From Diadophis punctatus similis (taxonomy: Eukaryota; Chordata; Lepidosauria; Squamata; Dipsadidae), in contig JALIGW010000158.1 in assembly GCA_023053685.1 (NCBI GenBank), positions 269,232-333,231 of the forward strand: a DNA stretch of 64,000 bases. Direction: 5' to 3'. A model generated the notes under the pieces. It had not been told where the DNA came from, made no database searches, and was given only the letters and a program-made list of their open reading frames with translations. Made by a program: the position numbers and the translations under genes. Position 1 is the stretch's first letter; every line of letters begins with the position of its first letter. Of this stretch, positions 11,601 to 23,574 are shown one piece after another.

Positions 11601-14600
11601 AGGGAAAGCTCGGAATCAAAAATCAAGCGAGAATTCGGCTTTCCAGCCTGTGGGGAACAGGAATATGTGTTTCATTTTCATTTCTGAGGTGTTTGTCAAA
11701 AGTGATGTTTTTTGGCTGTATTGAGTCCTAAGGCGAATGCTGTGTTAGACTTTCGGCTAGCTCTTCATGGTAGGCTCGGAATCGAAAATCAAGCGAGAAT
11801 TTGGCTTTCCAGCCCGTGGGGAACAGGAATATGTGTTTCATTTTCATTTCTGAGGTGTTTGTCAAAAGTCATGTTTTTTGGCTGTATTGAGTCCTAAGGC
11901 GAATGCTGTGTTAGACTTTGGGCTAGCTCTTCAGGGTAGGCTCGGAATCAAAATTCAAGTGAGAATTCGGCTTTCCAGCCCGTGGGGAACAGGAATATGT
12001 GTTTCTTTTTCATTTCTGAGGTGTTTGTCAAAAGTGATGTTTTTGGGCTGAATTGAATCCTAAGGCGAATGCTGTGTTAGACTTTGGGCTAGCTCTTCAG
12101 GGTAGGCTCGGAATCGAAAATCAAGGGAGAATTCGGCTTTCTAGCATGTGGGGAACAGGAATATGTGTTTCTTTTTCATTTCTGAGCTGTTTGTCAAAAG
12201 TGATGTTTTTGGACAATTGAATCCTAAGGCGAATGCTGTGTTAGACTTTGGGCTAGCTCTTCAGGGTAGGCTCGGAATCGAAAATCAAGCGAGAATTTGG
12301 CTTTCCAGCACGTGGGGAACAGGAATATGTGTTTCTTTTTCATTTCTGAGGTGTTTGTCAAAAGTGATGTTTTTGGACTGAATTGAATCCTAAGGTGAAT
12401 GCTGTGTTAGACTTTCGGCTAGCTCTTCAGGGTAGGCTCGGAATCGAAAATCAAGCGAGAATTTGGCTTTCCAGCCCGTGGGGAACAGGAATATGTGTTT
12501 CATTTTCATTTCTGAGGTGTTTGTCAAAAGTCATGTTTTTTGGCTGTATTGAGTCCTAAGGCGAATGCTGTGTTAGACTTTGGGCTAGCTCTTCAGGGTA
12601 GGCTCGGAATCAAAATTCAAGCGAGAATTCAGCTTTCCAGCACGTGGGGAACAGGAATATGTGTTTCTTTTTCATTTCTGAGGTGTTTGTCAAAAGTGAT
12701 GTTTTTGGGCTGAATTGAGAACTAAGGCGAATTCCGTGTTAGACATTGGGCTTTCTCTTCAGGGAAAGCTCGGAATCAAAAATCAAGCGAGAATTCGGCT
12801 TTCCAGCCTGTGGGGAACAGGAATATGTGTTTCATTTTCATTTCTGAGGTGTTTGTCAAAAGTCATGTTTTTTGGCTGTATTGAGTCCTAAGGCGAATGT
12901 TGTGTTAGACTTTGGGCTAGCTCTTCAGGGTAGGCTCGGAATCGAAAATCAAGCGAGAATTCGGCTTTCCAGCCTGTGGGGAACAGGAATATGTGTTTCA
13001 TTTTCATTTCTGAGGTGTTTGTCAAAAGTCATGTTTTTTGGCTGTATTGAGTCCTAAGGCAAATGCTGTGTTAGACTTTGGGCTAGCTCTTCAGGGAAAG
13101 GTCGGAATCAAAAATCAAGCGAGAATTCAGCTTTCCAGCCTGTGGGGAACAGGAATATGTGTTTCTTTTTCATTTCTGAGGTGTTTGTCAAAAGTGATGT
13201 TTTTGGGCTGAATTGAGAACTAAGGCGAATTCCGTGTTAGACATTGGGCTTTCTCTTCAGGGAAAGCTCGGAATCAAAAATCAAGCGAGAATTCGGCTTT
13301 CCAGCCTGTGGGGAACAGGAATATGTGTTTCATTTTCATTTCTGAGGTGTTTGTCAAAAGTCATGTTTTTTGGCTGTATTGAGTCCTAAGGCGAATGCTG
13401 TGTTAGACTTTGGGCTAGCTCTTCAGGGTAGGCTCGGAATCAAAATTCAAACGAGAATTCAGCTTTCCAGCATGTGGGGAACAGGAATATGTGTTTCTTT
13501 TTCATTTCTGAGGTGTTTGTCAAAAGTGATGTTTTTGGACTGAATTGAATCCTAAAGCGAATGCTGTGTTAGACTTTTGGCTAGCTCTTCATGGTAGGCT
13601 CGGAATCGAAAATCAAGCGAGAATTTGGCTTTCCAGCCCGTGGGGAACAGGAATATGTGTTTCATTTTCATTTCTGAGGTGTTTGTCAAAAGTCATGTTT
13701 TTTGGCTGTATTGAGTCCTAAGGCGAATGCTGTGTTAGACTTTGGGCTAGCTCTTCAGGGTAGGCTCGGAATCAAAATTCAAGTGAGAATTCGGCTTTCT
13801 AGCATGTGGGGAACAGGAATATGTGTTTCTTTTTCATTTCTGAGGTGTTTGTCAAAAGTGATGTTTTTGGACAATTGAATCCTAAGGCGAATGCTGTGTT
13901 AGACTTTGGGCTAGCTCTTCAGGGTAGGCTCGGAATCGAAAATCAAGCGAGAATTTGGCTTTCCAGCACGTGGGGAACAGGAATATGTGTTTCTTTTTCA
14001 TTTCTGAGGTGTTTGTGAAAAGTGATGTTTTTGGACTGAATTGAATCCTAAGGTGAATGCTGTGTTAGACTTTCGGCTAGCTCTTCAGGGTAGGCTCGGA
14101 ATCGAAAATCAAGCGAGAATTTGGCTTTCCAGCCCGTGGGGAACAGGAATATGTGTTTCATTTTCATTTCTGAGGTGTTTGTCAAAAGTCATGTTTTTTG
14201 GCTGTATTGAGTCCTAAGGCGAATGCTGTGTTAGACTTTGGGCTAGCTCTTCAGGGTAGGCTCGGAATCAAAATTCAAGCGAGAATTCGGCTTTCCAGCC
14301 CGTGGGGAACAGGAATATGTGTTTCTTTTTCATTTCTGAGGTGTTTGTCAAAAGTGATGTTTTTGGGCTGAATTGAATCCTAAGGCGAATGCTGTGTTAG
14401 ACTTTGGGCTAGCTCTTCAGGGTAGGCTCGGAATCGAAAATCAAGCGAGAATTCGGCTTTCCAGCATGTGGGGAACAGGAATATGTGTTTCTTTTTCATT
14501 TCTGAGGTGTTTGTCAAAAGTGATGTTTTTGGACAATTGAATCCTAAGGCGAATGCTGTGTTAGACTTTGGGCTAGCTCTTCAGGGTAGGCTCGGAATCG

Positions 14601-15247
14601 AAAATCAAGCGAGAATTTGGCTTTCCAGCACGTGCGGAACAGGAATATTTCTTTCTTTTTCATTTCTGAGGTGTTTGTCAAAAGTGATGTTTTTGGGCTG
14701 AATTGAGACATAAGGCGAATGCTGTGTTAGACTTTGGGCTAGCTCTTCAGGGTAGGCTCGGAATCAAAATTCAAGCGAGAATTCGGCTTTCCAGCCCGTG
14801 GGGAACAGGAATATGTGTTTCTTTTTCATTTCTGAGGTGTTTGTCAAAAGTGATGTTTTTGGGCTGAATTGAATCCTAAGGCGAATGCTGTGTTAGACTT
14901 TGGGCTAGCTCTTCAGGGGAGGCTCGGAATCGAAAATCAAGCGAGAATTCAGCTTTCCAGCATGTGGGGAACGGGAATATGTGTTTCTTTTTCATTTTTG
15001 AGGTGTTTGTCAAAAGTGATGTTTTTGGGCTGAATTGAATCCTAAGGCGAATGCTGTGTTAGACTTTCGGCTAGCTCTTCAGGGTAGGCTCGGAATCGAA
15101 AATCAAGCGAGAATTTGGCTTTCCAGCACGTGGGGAACAGGAATATTTCTTTCTTTTTCATTTCTGAGGTGTTTGTCAAAAGTGATGTTTTTGGGCTGAA
15201 TTGAGAAATAAGGCGAATGCTTTGTTAGACCTTGGGCTAGCTCTTCA
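8624..15247 (+). repeat. HOR unit A2, partial second copy (about 40 of 52 monomers)
   Basis: Collinear with 1-6626 monomer by monomer, with scattered substitutions. Shared private marks include CCCATGGGG at about 1037 and 9660, and AATTTGGCATTCC at about 2691 and 11306. Collinearity ends near 15247: A1 continues with GGGAAAGGTCGG while A2 has GGGTAGGCTCGG and two further monomers. It then picks up the A1 order again near 15583 (matching 6626) and separates by about 15.85 kb. This is the sign of an insertion or deletion of whole monomers at the edge. Confidence 0.88.
10783..11110 (+). repeat. Converted or duplicated pair of 164-bp monomers inside A2
   Basis: Two consecutive 164-bp monomers share private marks: CAAGCAAGAATTC, GGGGAACAGAAATATG and GGACAATTG. 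At the matching place in A1 (about 2162-2490) only the first monomer has AGAAATATG, and it has GGGCTGAATTG; the second is a CTAGCATGTGG monomer. So in A2 the second monomer has been overwritten by a copy of the first, and the first has gained the 2-bp-shorter segment. This accounts exactly for the change of A1-A2 offset from 8623 to 8621 bp. Confidence 0.82.
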
Positions 15248-15602
15248 GGGTAGGCTCGGAATCAAAATTCAAGCGAGAATTCGGCTTTCCAGCCCGTGGG
15301 GAACAGGAATATGTGTTTCTTTTTCATTTCTGAGGTGTTTGTCAAAAGTGATGTTTTTGGGCTGAATTGAATCCTAAGGCGAATGCTGTGTTAGACTTTG
15401 GGCTAGCTCTTCAGGGTAGGCTCGGAATCGAAAATCAAGCGAGAATTTGGCTTTCCAGCACGTAGGGAACAGGAATATGTCTTTCTTTTTCATTTCTGAG
15501 GTGTTTGTCAAAAGTGATGTTTTTGGGGCTGATTGAATCCTAAGGCGAATGCTGTGTTAGACCTTGGGGCTAGCTCTTCAGGGAAAGGTCGGAATCAAAA
15601 AT

Positions 15603-18427
15603 CAAGCGGGAATTCGGCTTTCCAGCCCGTGGGGAACAGGAATATGTGTTTCTTTTTCATTTCTGAGGTGTTTGTCAAAAGTGATGTTTTTGGACTGAAT
15701 TGAATCCTAAGGCGAATGCTGTGTTAGACTTTGGGCTAGCTCTTCAGGGTAGGCTCGGAATCGAAAATCAAGCGAGAATTTGGCTTTCCAGCCCGTGGGG
15801 AACAGGAATATGTGTTTCTTTTTCATTTCTGAGGTGTTTGTCAAAAGTGATGTTTTTGGGCTGAATTGAGAACTAAGGCGAATTCCGTGTTTGACATTGG
15901 GCTTTCTCTTCAGGGAAAGCTCGGAATCGAAAATCAAGCGAGAATTTGGCTTTCCAGCCCGTGGGGAACAGGAATATGTGTTTCTTTTTCATTTCTGAGG
16001 TGTTTGTCAAAAGTGATGTTTTTGGGCTGAATTGAGAAATAAGGCGAATGCTGTGTTAGACTTTGGGCTAGCTCTTCAGGGTAGGCTCGGAATCGAAAAT
16101 CAAGCGAGAATTCGGCTTTCCAGCACGTGGGGAACAGGAATATGTGTTTCTTTTTCATTTCTGAGGTGTTTGTCAAAAGTGATGTTTTTGAGCTGAATTG
16201 AGAACTAAGGCGAATTCCGTGTTAGACATTGGGCTTTCTCTTCAGGGAAAGCTCAGAATCAAAAATCAAGCGAGAATTCGGCTTTCCAGCCTGTGGGGAA
16301 CAGGAATATGTGTTTCATTTTCATTTCTGAGGTGTTTGTCAAAAGTCATGTTTTTTGGCTGTATTGAGTCCTAAGGCGATTATGCTGTGTTAGACTTTGG
16401 GCTAGCTCTTCAGGGTAGGCTCGGAATCAAAATTCAAACGAGAATTCAGCTTTCCAGCATGTGGGGGAACAGGAATATGTGTTTCTTTTTCATTTCTGAG
16501 GTGTTTGTCAAAAGTGATGTTTTTGGACTGAATTGAATCCTAAAGCGAATGCTGTGTTAGACTTTGGGCTAGCTCTTCAGGGTAGGCTCGGAATCAAAAT
16601 TCAAGTGAGAATTCGGCTTTCTAGCATGTGGGGAACAGGAATATGTGTTTCTTTTTCATTTCTGAGGTGTTTGTCAAAAGTGATGTTTTTGGACAATTGA
16701 ATCCTAAGGCGAATGCTGTGTTAGACTTTGGGCTAGCTCTTCAGGGTAGGCTCGGAATCGAAAATCAAGCGAGAATTTGGCTTTCCAGCACGTGGGGGAA
16801 CAGGAATATGTGTTTCTTTTTCATTTCTGAGGTGTTTGTGAAAAGTGATGTTTTTGGACTGAATTGAATCCTAAGGTGAATGCTGTGTTAGACTTTCGGC
16901 TAGCTCTTCAGGGTAGGCTCGGAATCGAAAATCAAGCGAGAATTTGGCTTTCCAGCCCGTGGGGAACAGGAATATGTGTTTCATTTTCATTTCTGAGGTG
17001 TTTGTCAAAAGTCATGTTTTTTGGCTGTATTGAGTCCTAAGGCGAATGCTGTGTTAGACTTTGGGCTAGCTCTTCAGGGTAGGCTCGGAATCAAAATTCA
17101 AGCGAGAATTCGGCTTTCCAGCCCGTGGGGAACAGGAATATGTGTTTCTTTTTCATTTCTGAGGTGTTTGTCAAAAGTGATGTTTTTGGGCTGAATTGAA
17201 TCCTAAGGCGAATGCTGTGTTAGACTTTGGGCTAGCTCTTCAGGGTAGGCTCGGAATCGAAAATCAAGCGAGAATTCGGCTTTTCCAGCATGTGGGGAAC
17301 AGGAATATGTGTTTCTTTTTCATTTCTGAGGTGTTTGTCAAAAGTGATGTTTTTGGACAATGGAATCCTAAGGCGAATGCTGTGTTAGACTTTGGGCTAG
17401 CTCTTCAGGGTAGGCTCGGAATCGAAAATCAAGCGAGAATTTGGCTTTCCAGCACGTGCGGAACAGGAATATTTCTTTCTTTTTCATTTCTGAGGTGTTT
17501 GTCAAAAGTGATGTTTTTTGGGCTGAATTGAGACATAAGGCGAATGCTGTGTTAGACTTTGGGCTAGCTCTTCAGGGTAGGCTCGGAATCAAAATTCAAG
17601 CGAGAATTCGGCTTTCCAGCCCGTTGGGGAACAGGAATATGTGTTTCTTTTTCATTTCTGAGGTGTTTGTCAAAAGTGATGTTTTTGGGCTGAATTGAAT
17701 CCTAAGGCGAATGCTGTGTTAGACTTTGGGCTAGCTCTTCAGGGGAGGCTCGGAATCGAAAATCAAGCGAGAATTCAGCTTTCCAGCATGTGGGGAACGG
17801 GAATATGTGTTTCTTTTTCATTTTTGAGGTGTTTGTCAAAAGTGATGTTTTTGGGCTGAATTGAATCCTAAGGCGAATGCTGTGTTAGACTTTCGGCTAG
17901 CTCTTCAGGGTAGGCTCGGAATCGAAAATCAAGCGAGAATTTGGCTTTCCAGCACGTGGGGAACAGGAATATTTCTTTCTTTTTCATTTCTGAGGTGTTT
18001 GTCAAAAGTGATGTTTTTGGGCTGAATTGAGAAATAAGGCGAATGCTGTGTTAGACCTTGGGCTAGCTCTTCAGGGTAGGCTCGGAATCAAAATTCAAGC
18101 GAGAATTCGGCTTTCCAGCCCGTGGGGAACAGGAATATGTGTTTCTTTTTCATTTCTGAGGTGTTTGTCAAAAGTGATGTTTTTGGGCTGAATTGAATCC
18201 TAAGGCGAATGCTGTGTTAGACTTTCGGCTAGCTCTTCAGGGTAGGCTCGGAATCGAAAATCAAGCGAGAATTTGGCTTTCCAGCACGTAGGGAACAGGA
18301 ATATGTCTTTCTTTTTCATTTCTGAGGTGTTTGTCAAAAGTGATGTTTTTGGGCTGAATTGAATCCTAAGGCGAATGCTGTGTTAGACCTTGGGCTAGCT
18401 CTTCAGGGAAAGGTCGGAATCAAAAAT
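15603..18427 (+). repeat. HOR unit B1 (17 monomers), containing a third partial copy of A
   Basis: Region B units are counted from the private mark CAAGCGGG, found at 15603, 18428, 20420, 23575, 29053 and 30713, with CAAGCGGA at 26563. The phase is arbitrary. About 16.25-18.4 kb repeats the monomer order of 13.26-15.6 kb: CAAACGAGAATTCAGC at 16435 matches 13448, and GAGACATAAGG at 17530 matches 14705. One monomer is missing between 16.5 and 16.6 kb. This links family B to the right end of unit A. Many isolated one-base indels fall here. Confidence 0.8.
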
Positions 18428-20419
18428 CAAGCGGGAATTCAGCTTTCCAGCCCGTGGGGAACAGGAATATGTGTTTCTTTTTCATTTCTGAGGTGTTTGT
18501 CAAAGTGATGTTTTTGGACTGAATTGAATCCTAAGGCGAATGCTGTGTTAGACTTTGGGCTAGCTCTTCAGGGTAGGCTCGGAATCGAAAATCAAGCGAG
18601 AATTTGGCTTTCCAGCCCGTGGGGAACAGGAATATGTGTTTCTTTTTCATTTCTGAGGTGTTTGTCAAAAGTGATGTTTTTGGGCTGAATTGAGAAATAA
18701 GGCGAATGCTGTGTTGGACTTTGGGCTAGCTCTTCAGGGTAGGCTCGGAATCGAAAATCAAGCGAGAATTCGGCTTTCCAGCACGTGGGGAACAGGAATA
18801 TGTGTTTCTTTTTCATTTCTGAGGTGTTTGTCAAAAGTGATGTTTTTGGGCTGAATTGAGAACTAAGGCGAATTCCGTGTTAGACATTGGGCTTTCTCTT
18901 CAGGGAAAGCTCGGAATCAAAAATCAAGCGAGAATTCGGCTTTCCAGCACGTGGGGAACAGGAATATGTGTTTCATTTTCATTTCTGAGGTGTTTGTCAA
19001 AAGTCATGTTTTTTGGCTGTATTGAGTCCTAAGGCGAATTCCGTGTTAGACATTGGGCTTTCTCTTCAGGGAAAGCTCGGAATCAAAAATCAAGCCGAGA
19101 ATTCGGCTTTCCAGCCTGTGGGGAACAGGAATATGTGTTTCATTTTCATTTCTGAGGTGTTTGTCAAAATCATGTTTTTTGGCTGTATTGAGTCCTAAGG
19201 CGAATGCTGTGTTAGACTTTGGGCTAGCTCTTCAGGGTAGGCTCGGAATCGAAAATCAAGCGAGAATTCAGCTTTCCAGCCTGTGGGGAACGGGAATATG
19301 TGTTTCTTTTTCATTTCTGAGGTGTTTGTCAAAAGTGATGTTTTTGGGCTGAATTGAATCCTAAGGCGAATGCTGTGTTAGACTTTGGGCTAGCTCTTCA
19401 GGGTAGGCTCGGAATCGAAAATCAAGCGAGAATTTGGCTTTCCAGCACGTGCGGAACAGGAATATTTCTTTCTTTTTCATTTCTGAGGGTGTTTGTCAAA
19501 AGTGATGTTTTTGGGCTGAATTGAGACATAAGGCGAATGCTGTGTTAGACTTTGGGCTAGCTCTTCAGGGTAGGCTCGGAATCAAAATTCAAGCGAGAAT
19601 TCGGCTTTCCAGCCCGTGGGGAACAGGAATATGTGTTTCTTTTTCATTTCTGAGGTGTTTGTCAAAAGTGATGTTTTTGGGCTGAATTGAATCCTAAGGC
19701 GAATGCTGTGTTAGACTTTGGGCTAGCTCTTCAGGGGAGGCTCGGAATCGAAAATCAAGCGAGAATTCAGCTTTCCAGCATGTGGGGAACAGGAATATGT
19801 GTTTCTTTTTCATTTTTGAGGTGTTTGTCAAAAGTGATGTTTTTGGGCTGAATTGAATCCTAAGGCGAATGCTGTGTTAGACTTTCGGCTAGCTCTTCAG
19901 GGTAGGCTCGGAATCGAAAATCAAGCGAGAATTTGGCTTTCCAGCACGTGGGGAACAGGAATATTTCTTTCTTTTTCATTTCTGAGGTGTTTGTCAAAAG
20001 TGATGTTTTTGGGCTGAATTGAGAAATAAGGCGAATGCTGTGTTAGACCTTGGGCTAGCTCTTCAGGGTAGGCTCGGAATCAAAATTCAAGCGAGAATTC
20101 GGCTTTCCAGCCCGTGGGGAACAGGAATATGTGTTTCTTTTTCATTTCTGAGGTGTTTGTCAAAAGTGATGTTTTTGGGCTGAATTGAATCCTAAGGCGA
20201 ATGCTGTGTTAGACTTTCGGCTAGCTCTTCAGGGTAGGCTCGGAATCGAAAATCAAGCGAGAATTTGGCTTTCCAGCACGTAGGGAACAGGAATATGTCT
20301 TTCTTTTTCATTTCTGAGGTGTTTGTCAAAAGTGATGTTTTTGGGCTGAATTGAATCCTAAGGCGAATGCTGTGTTAGACCTTGGGCTAGCTCTTCAGGG
20401 AAAGGTCGGAATCAAAAAT
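18428..20419 (+). repeat. HOR unit B2 (12 monomers, 1992 bp)
   Basis: Bounded by CAAGCGGG at 18428 and 20420. It contains the GAGAAATAAGG monomer near 18.69 kb, the ACATTGGGC cassette, GAGACATAAGG at 19523, AATATTTCTTTC monomers and ACCTTGGGC monomers in the same order as later B units. It is 7 monomers shorter than B3. One-base changes not shared with other copies include CAAGCCGAG near 19094, TCAAAATCATG near 19165 and GAGGGTGTT near 19487. Confidence 0.78.
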
Positions 20420-23400
20420 CAAGCGGGGGAATTCGGCTTTCCAGCCCGTGGGGAACAGGAATATGTGTTTCTTTTTCATTTCTGAGGTGTTTGTCAAAAG
20501 TGATGTTTTTGGACTGAATTGAATCCTAAGGCGAATGCTGTGTTAGACTTTGGGCTAGCTCTTCAGGGTAGGCTCGGAATCGAAAATCAAGCGAGAATTT
20601 GGCTTTCCAGCCCGTGGGGAACAGGAATATGTGTTTCTTTTTCATTTCTGAGGTGTTTGTCAAAAGTGATGTTTTTGGGCTGAATTGAGAACTAAGGCGA
20701 ATTCCGTGTTAGACATTGGGCTTTCTCTTCAGGGAAAGCTCGGAATCGAAAATCAAGCGAGAATTTGGCTTTCCAGCCCGTGGGGAACAGGAATATGTGT
20801 TTCTTTTTCATTTCTGAGGTGTTTGTCAAAAGTGATGTTTTTGGGCTGAATTGAGAAATAAGGCGAATGCTGTGTTAGACTTTGGGCTAGCTCTTCAGGG
20901 TAGGCTCGGAATCGAAAATCAAGCGAGAATTCGGCTTTCCAGCACGTGGGGAACAGGAATATGTGTTTCTTTTTCATTTCTGAGGTGTTTGTCAAAAGTG
21001 ATGTTTTTGGGCTGAATTGAGAACTAAGGCGAATTCCGTGTTAGACATTGGGCTTTCTCTTCAGGGAAAGCTCGGAATCAAAAATCAAGCGAGAATTCGG
21101 CTTTCCAGCCTGTGGGGAACAGGAATATGTGTTTCATTTTCATTTCTGAGGTGTTTGTCAAAAGTCATGTTTTTTGGCTGTATTGAGTCCTAAGGCGAAT
21201 GCTGTGTTAGACTTTGGGCTAGCTCTTCAGGGTAGGCTCGGAATCAAAATTCAAGCGAGAATCGGCTTTCCAGCACGTGGGGAACAGGAATATGTGTTTC
21301 TTTTTCATTTCTGAGGTGTTTGTCAAAAGTGATGTTTTTGGGCTGAATTGAGAACTAAGGCGAATTCCGTGTTAGACATTGGGCTTTCTCTTCAGGGAAA
21401 GCTCGGAATCAAAAATCAAGCGATAATTCGGCTTTCCAGCCTGTGGGGAACAGGAATATGTGTTTCATTTTCATTTCTGAGGTGTTTGTCAAAAGTCATG
21501 TTTTTTGGCTGTATTGAGTCCTAAGGCGAATGCTGTGTTAGACTTTGGGCTAGCTCTTCAGGGTAGGCTCGGAATCGAAAATCAAGCGAGAATTCAGCTT
21601 TCCAGCCTGTGGGGAACGGGAATATGTGTTTCTTTTTCATTTCTGAGGTGTTTGTCAAAAGTGATGTTTTTGGGCTGAATTGAATCCTAAGGCGAATGCT
21701 GTGTTAGACTTTCGGCTAGCTCTTCAGGGTAGGCTCGGGAATCGAAAATCAAGCGAGAATTTGGCTTTCCAGCCTGTGGGGGAACAGGAATATGTGTTTC
21801 TTTTTCATTTCTGAGGTGTTTCTCAAAGTGATGTTTTTTGGGCTGAATTGAGAAATAAGGCGAATGCTGTGTTAGACCTTGGGCTAGCTCTTCAGGGTAG
21901 GCTCGGAATCAAATTCAAGCGAGAATTCGGCTTTCCAGCCCGTGGGGAACAGGAATATGTGTTTCATTTTCATTTCTGAGGTGTTTGTCAAAAGTCATGT
22001 TTTTTGGCTGTATTGAGTCCTAAGGCGAATGCTGTGTTAGACTTTGGGCTAGCTCTTCAGGGTAGGCTCGGAATCGAAAATCAAGCGAGAATTCAGCTTT
22101 CCAGCCTGTGGGGAACGGGAATATGTGTTTCTTTTTCATTTCTGAGGTGTTTGTCAAAAGTCATGTTTTTTGGCTGTATTGAGTCCTAAGGCGAATGCTG
22201 TGTTAGACTTTGGGCTAGCTCTTCAGGGTAGGCTCGGAATCGAAAATCAAGCGAGAATTCGGCTTTCCAGCATGTGGGGAACAGGAATATGTGTTTCTTT
22301 TTCATTTCTGAGGTGTTTGTCAAAAGTGATGTTTTTGGACAATTGAATCCTAAGGCGAATGCTGTGTTAGACTTTGGGCTAGCTCTTCAGGGTAGGCTCG
22401 GAATCGAAAATCAAGCGAGAATTTGGCTTTCCAGCACGTGCGGAACAGGAATAATTTCTTTCTTTTTCATTTCTGAGGTGTTTGTCAAAAGTGATGTTTT
22501 TGGGCTGAATTGAGACATAAGGCGAATGCTGTGTTAGACTTTGGGCTAGCTCTTCAGGGTAGGCTCGGAATCAAAATTCAAGCGAGAATTCGGCTTTCCA
22601 GCCCGTGGGGAACAGGAATATGTGTTTCTTTTTCATTTCTGAGGTGTTTGTCAAAAGTGATGTTTTTGGGCTGAATTGAGACATAAGGCGAATGCTGTGT
22701 TAGACTTTGGGCTAGCTCTTCAGGGTAGGCTCGGAATCAAAATTCAAGCGAGAATTCGGCTTTCCAGCCCGTGGGGAACAGGAATATGTGTTTCTTTTTC
22801 ATTTCTGAGGTGTTTGTCAAAAGTGATGTTTTTGGGCTGAATTGAATCCTAAGGCGAATGCTGTGTTAGACTTTGGGCTAGCTCTTCAGGGGAGGCTCGG
22901 AATCGAAAATCAAGCGAGAATTCAGCTTTCCAGCATGTGGGGAACAGGAATATGTGTTTCTTTTTCATTTTTGAGGTGTTTGTCAAAAGTGATGTTTTTG
23001 GGCTGAATTGAATCCTAAGGCGAATGCTGTGTTAGACTTTCGGCTAGCTCTTCAGGGTAGGCTCGGAATCGAAAATCAAGCGAGAATTTGGCTTTCCAGC
23101 ACGTGGGGAACAGGAATATTTCTTTCTTTTTCATTTCTGAGGTGTTTGTCAAAAGTGATGTTTTTGGGCTGAATTGAGAAATAAGGCGAATGCTGTGTTA
23201 GACCTTGGGCTAGCTCTTCAGGGTAGGCTCGGAATCAAAATTCAAGCGAGAATTCGGCTTTCCAGCCCGTGGGGAACAGGAATATGTGTTTCTTTTTCAT
23301 TTCTGAGGTGTTTGTCAAAAGTGATGTTTTTGGGCTGAATTGAATCCTAAGGCGAATGCTGTGTTAGACTTTCGGCTAGCTCTTCAGGGTAGGCTCGGAA

Positions 23401-23574
23401 TCGAAAATCAAGCGAGAATTTGGCTTTCCAGCACGTAGGGAACAGGAATATGTCTTTCTTTTTCATTTCTGAGGTGTTTGTCAAAAGTGATGTTTTTGGG
23501 CTGAATTGAATCCTAAGGCGAATGCTGTGTTAGACCTTGGGCTAGCTCTTCAGGGAAAGGTCGGAATCAAAAAT
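20420..23574 (+). repeat. HOR unit B3 (19 monomers, 3155 bp)
   Basis: Bounded by CAAGCGGG at 20420 and 23575. Much of its order reappears 3153 bp later: the AGCCCGTGGGG and GAGAAATAAGG pair at 20.75 and 23.91 kb, the GTTTCTCAAA mark at about 21.82 and 24.97 kb, and the TTGGCTGTATTGAG pair at 22.00 and 25.16 kb. It also holds one 164-bp monomer at about 22337 and a one-monomer tandem duplication at 22.5-22.7 kb. Confidence 0.8.
22512..22843 (+). repeat. Single-monomer tandem duplication
   Basis: Two neighbouring monomers both carry GAGACATAAGG, at 22512 and 22678, exactly 166 bp apart, with identical downstream AAAATTC, CCAGCCCGTGG and TTTCTTTTTC types. All other GAGACATAAGG monomers seen in the window stand alone. 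This is the smallest step of array expansion visible here. Confidence 0.8.

Noticed and set aside
15934..16176. Minus-strand 80-codon frame recurring at 18592, 20753, 23906, 26894, 29384, 31044 and 41833
   Set aside because: It looked like a conserved gene family, but its spacing follows the HOR units. The repetition is inherited from the satellite, and the internal near-repeat shows it is two adjacent monomers read through.
17196..17531. Longest open frame, 111 codons
   Set aside because: It spans three monomers only because an extra T near 17281 (CTTTTCCAG) restores a frame. It lies in the indel-rich patch and has no feature beyond translated satellite.
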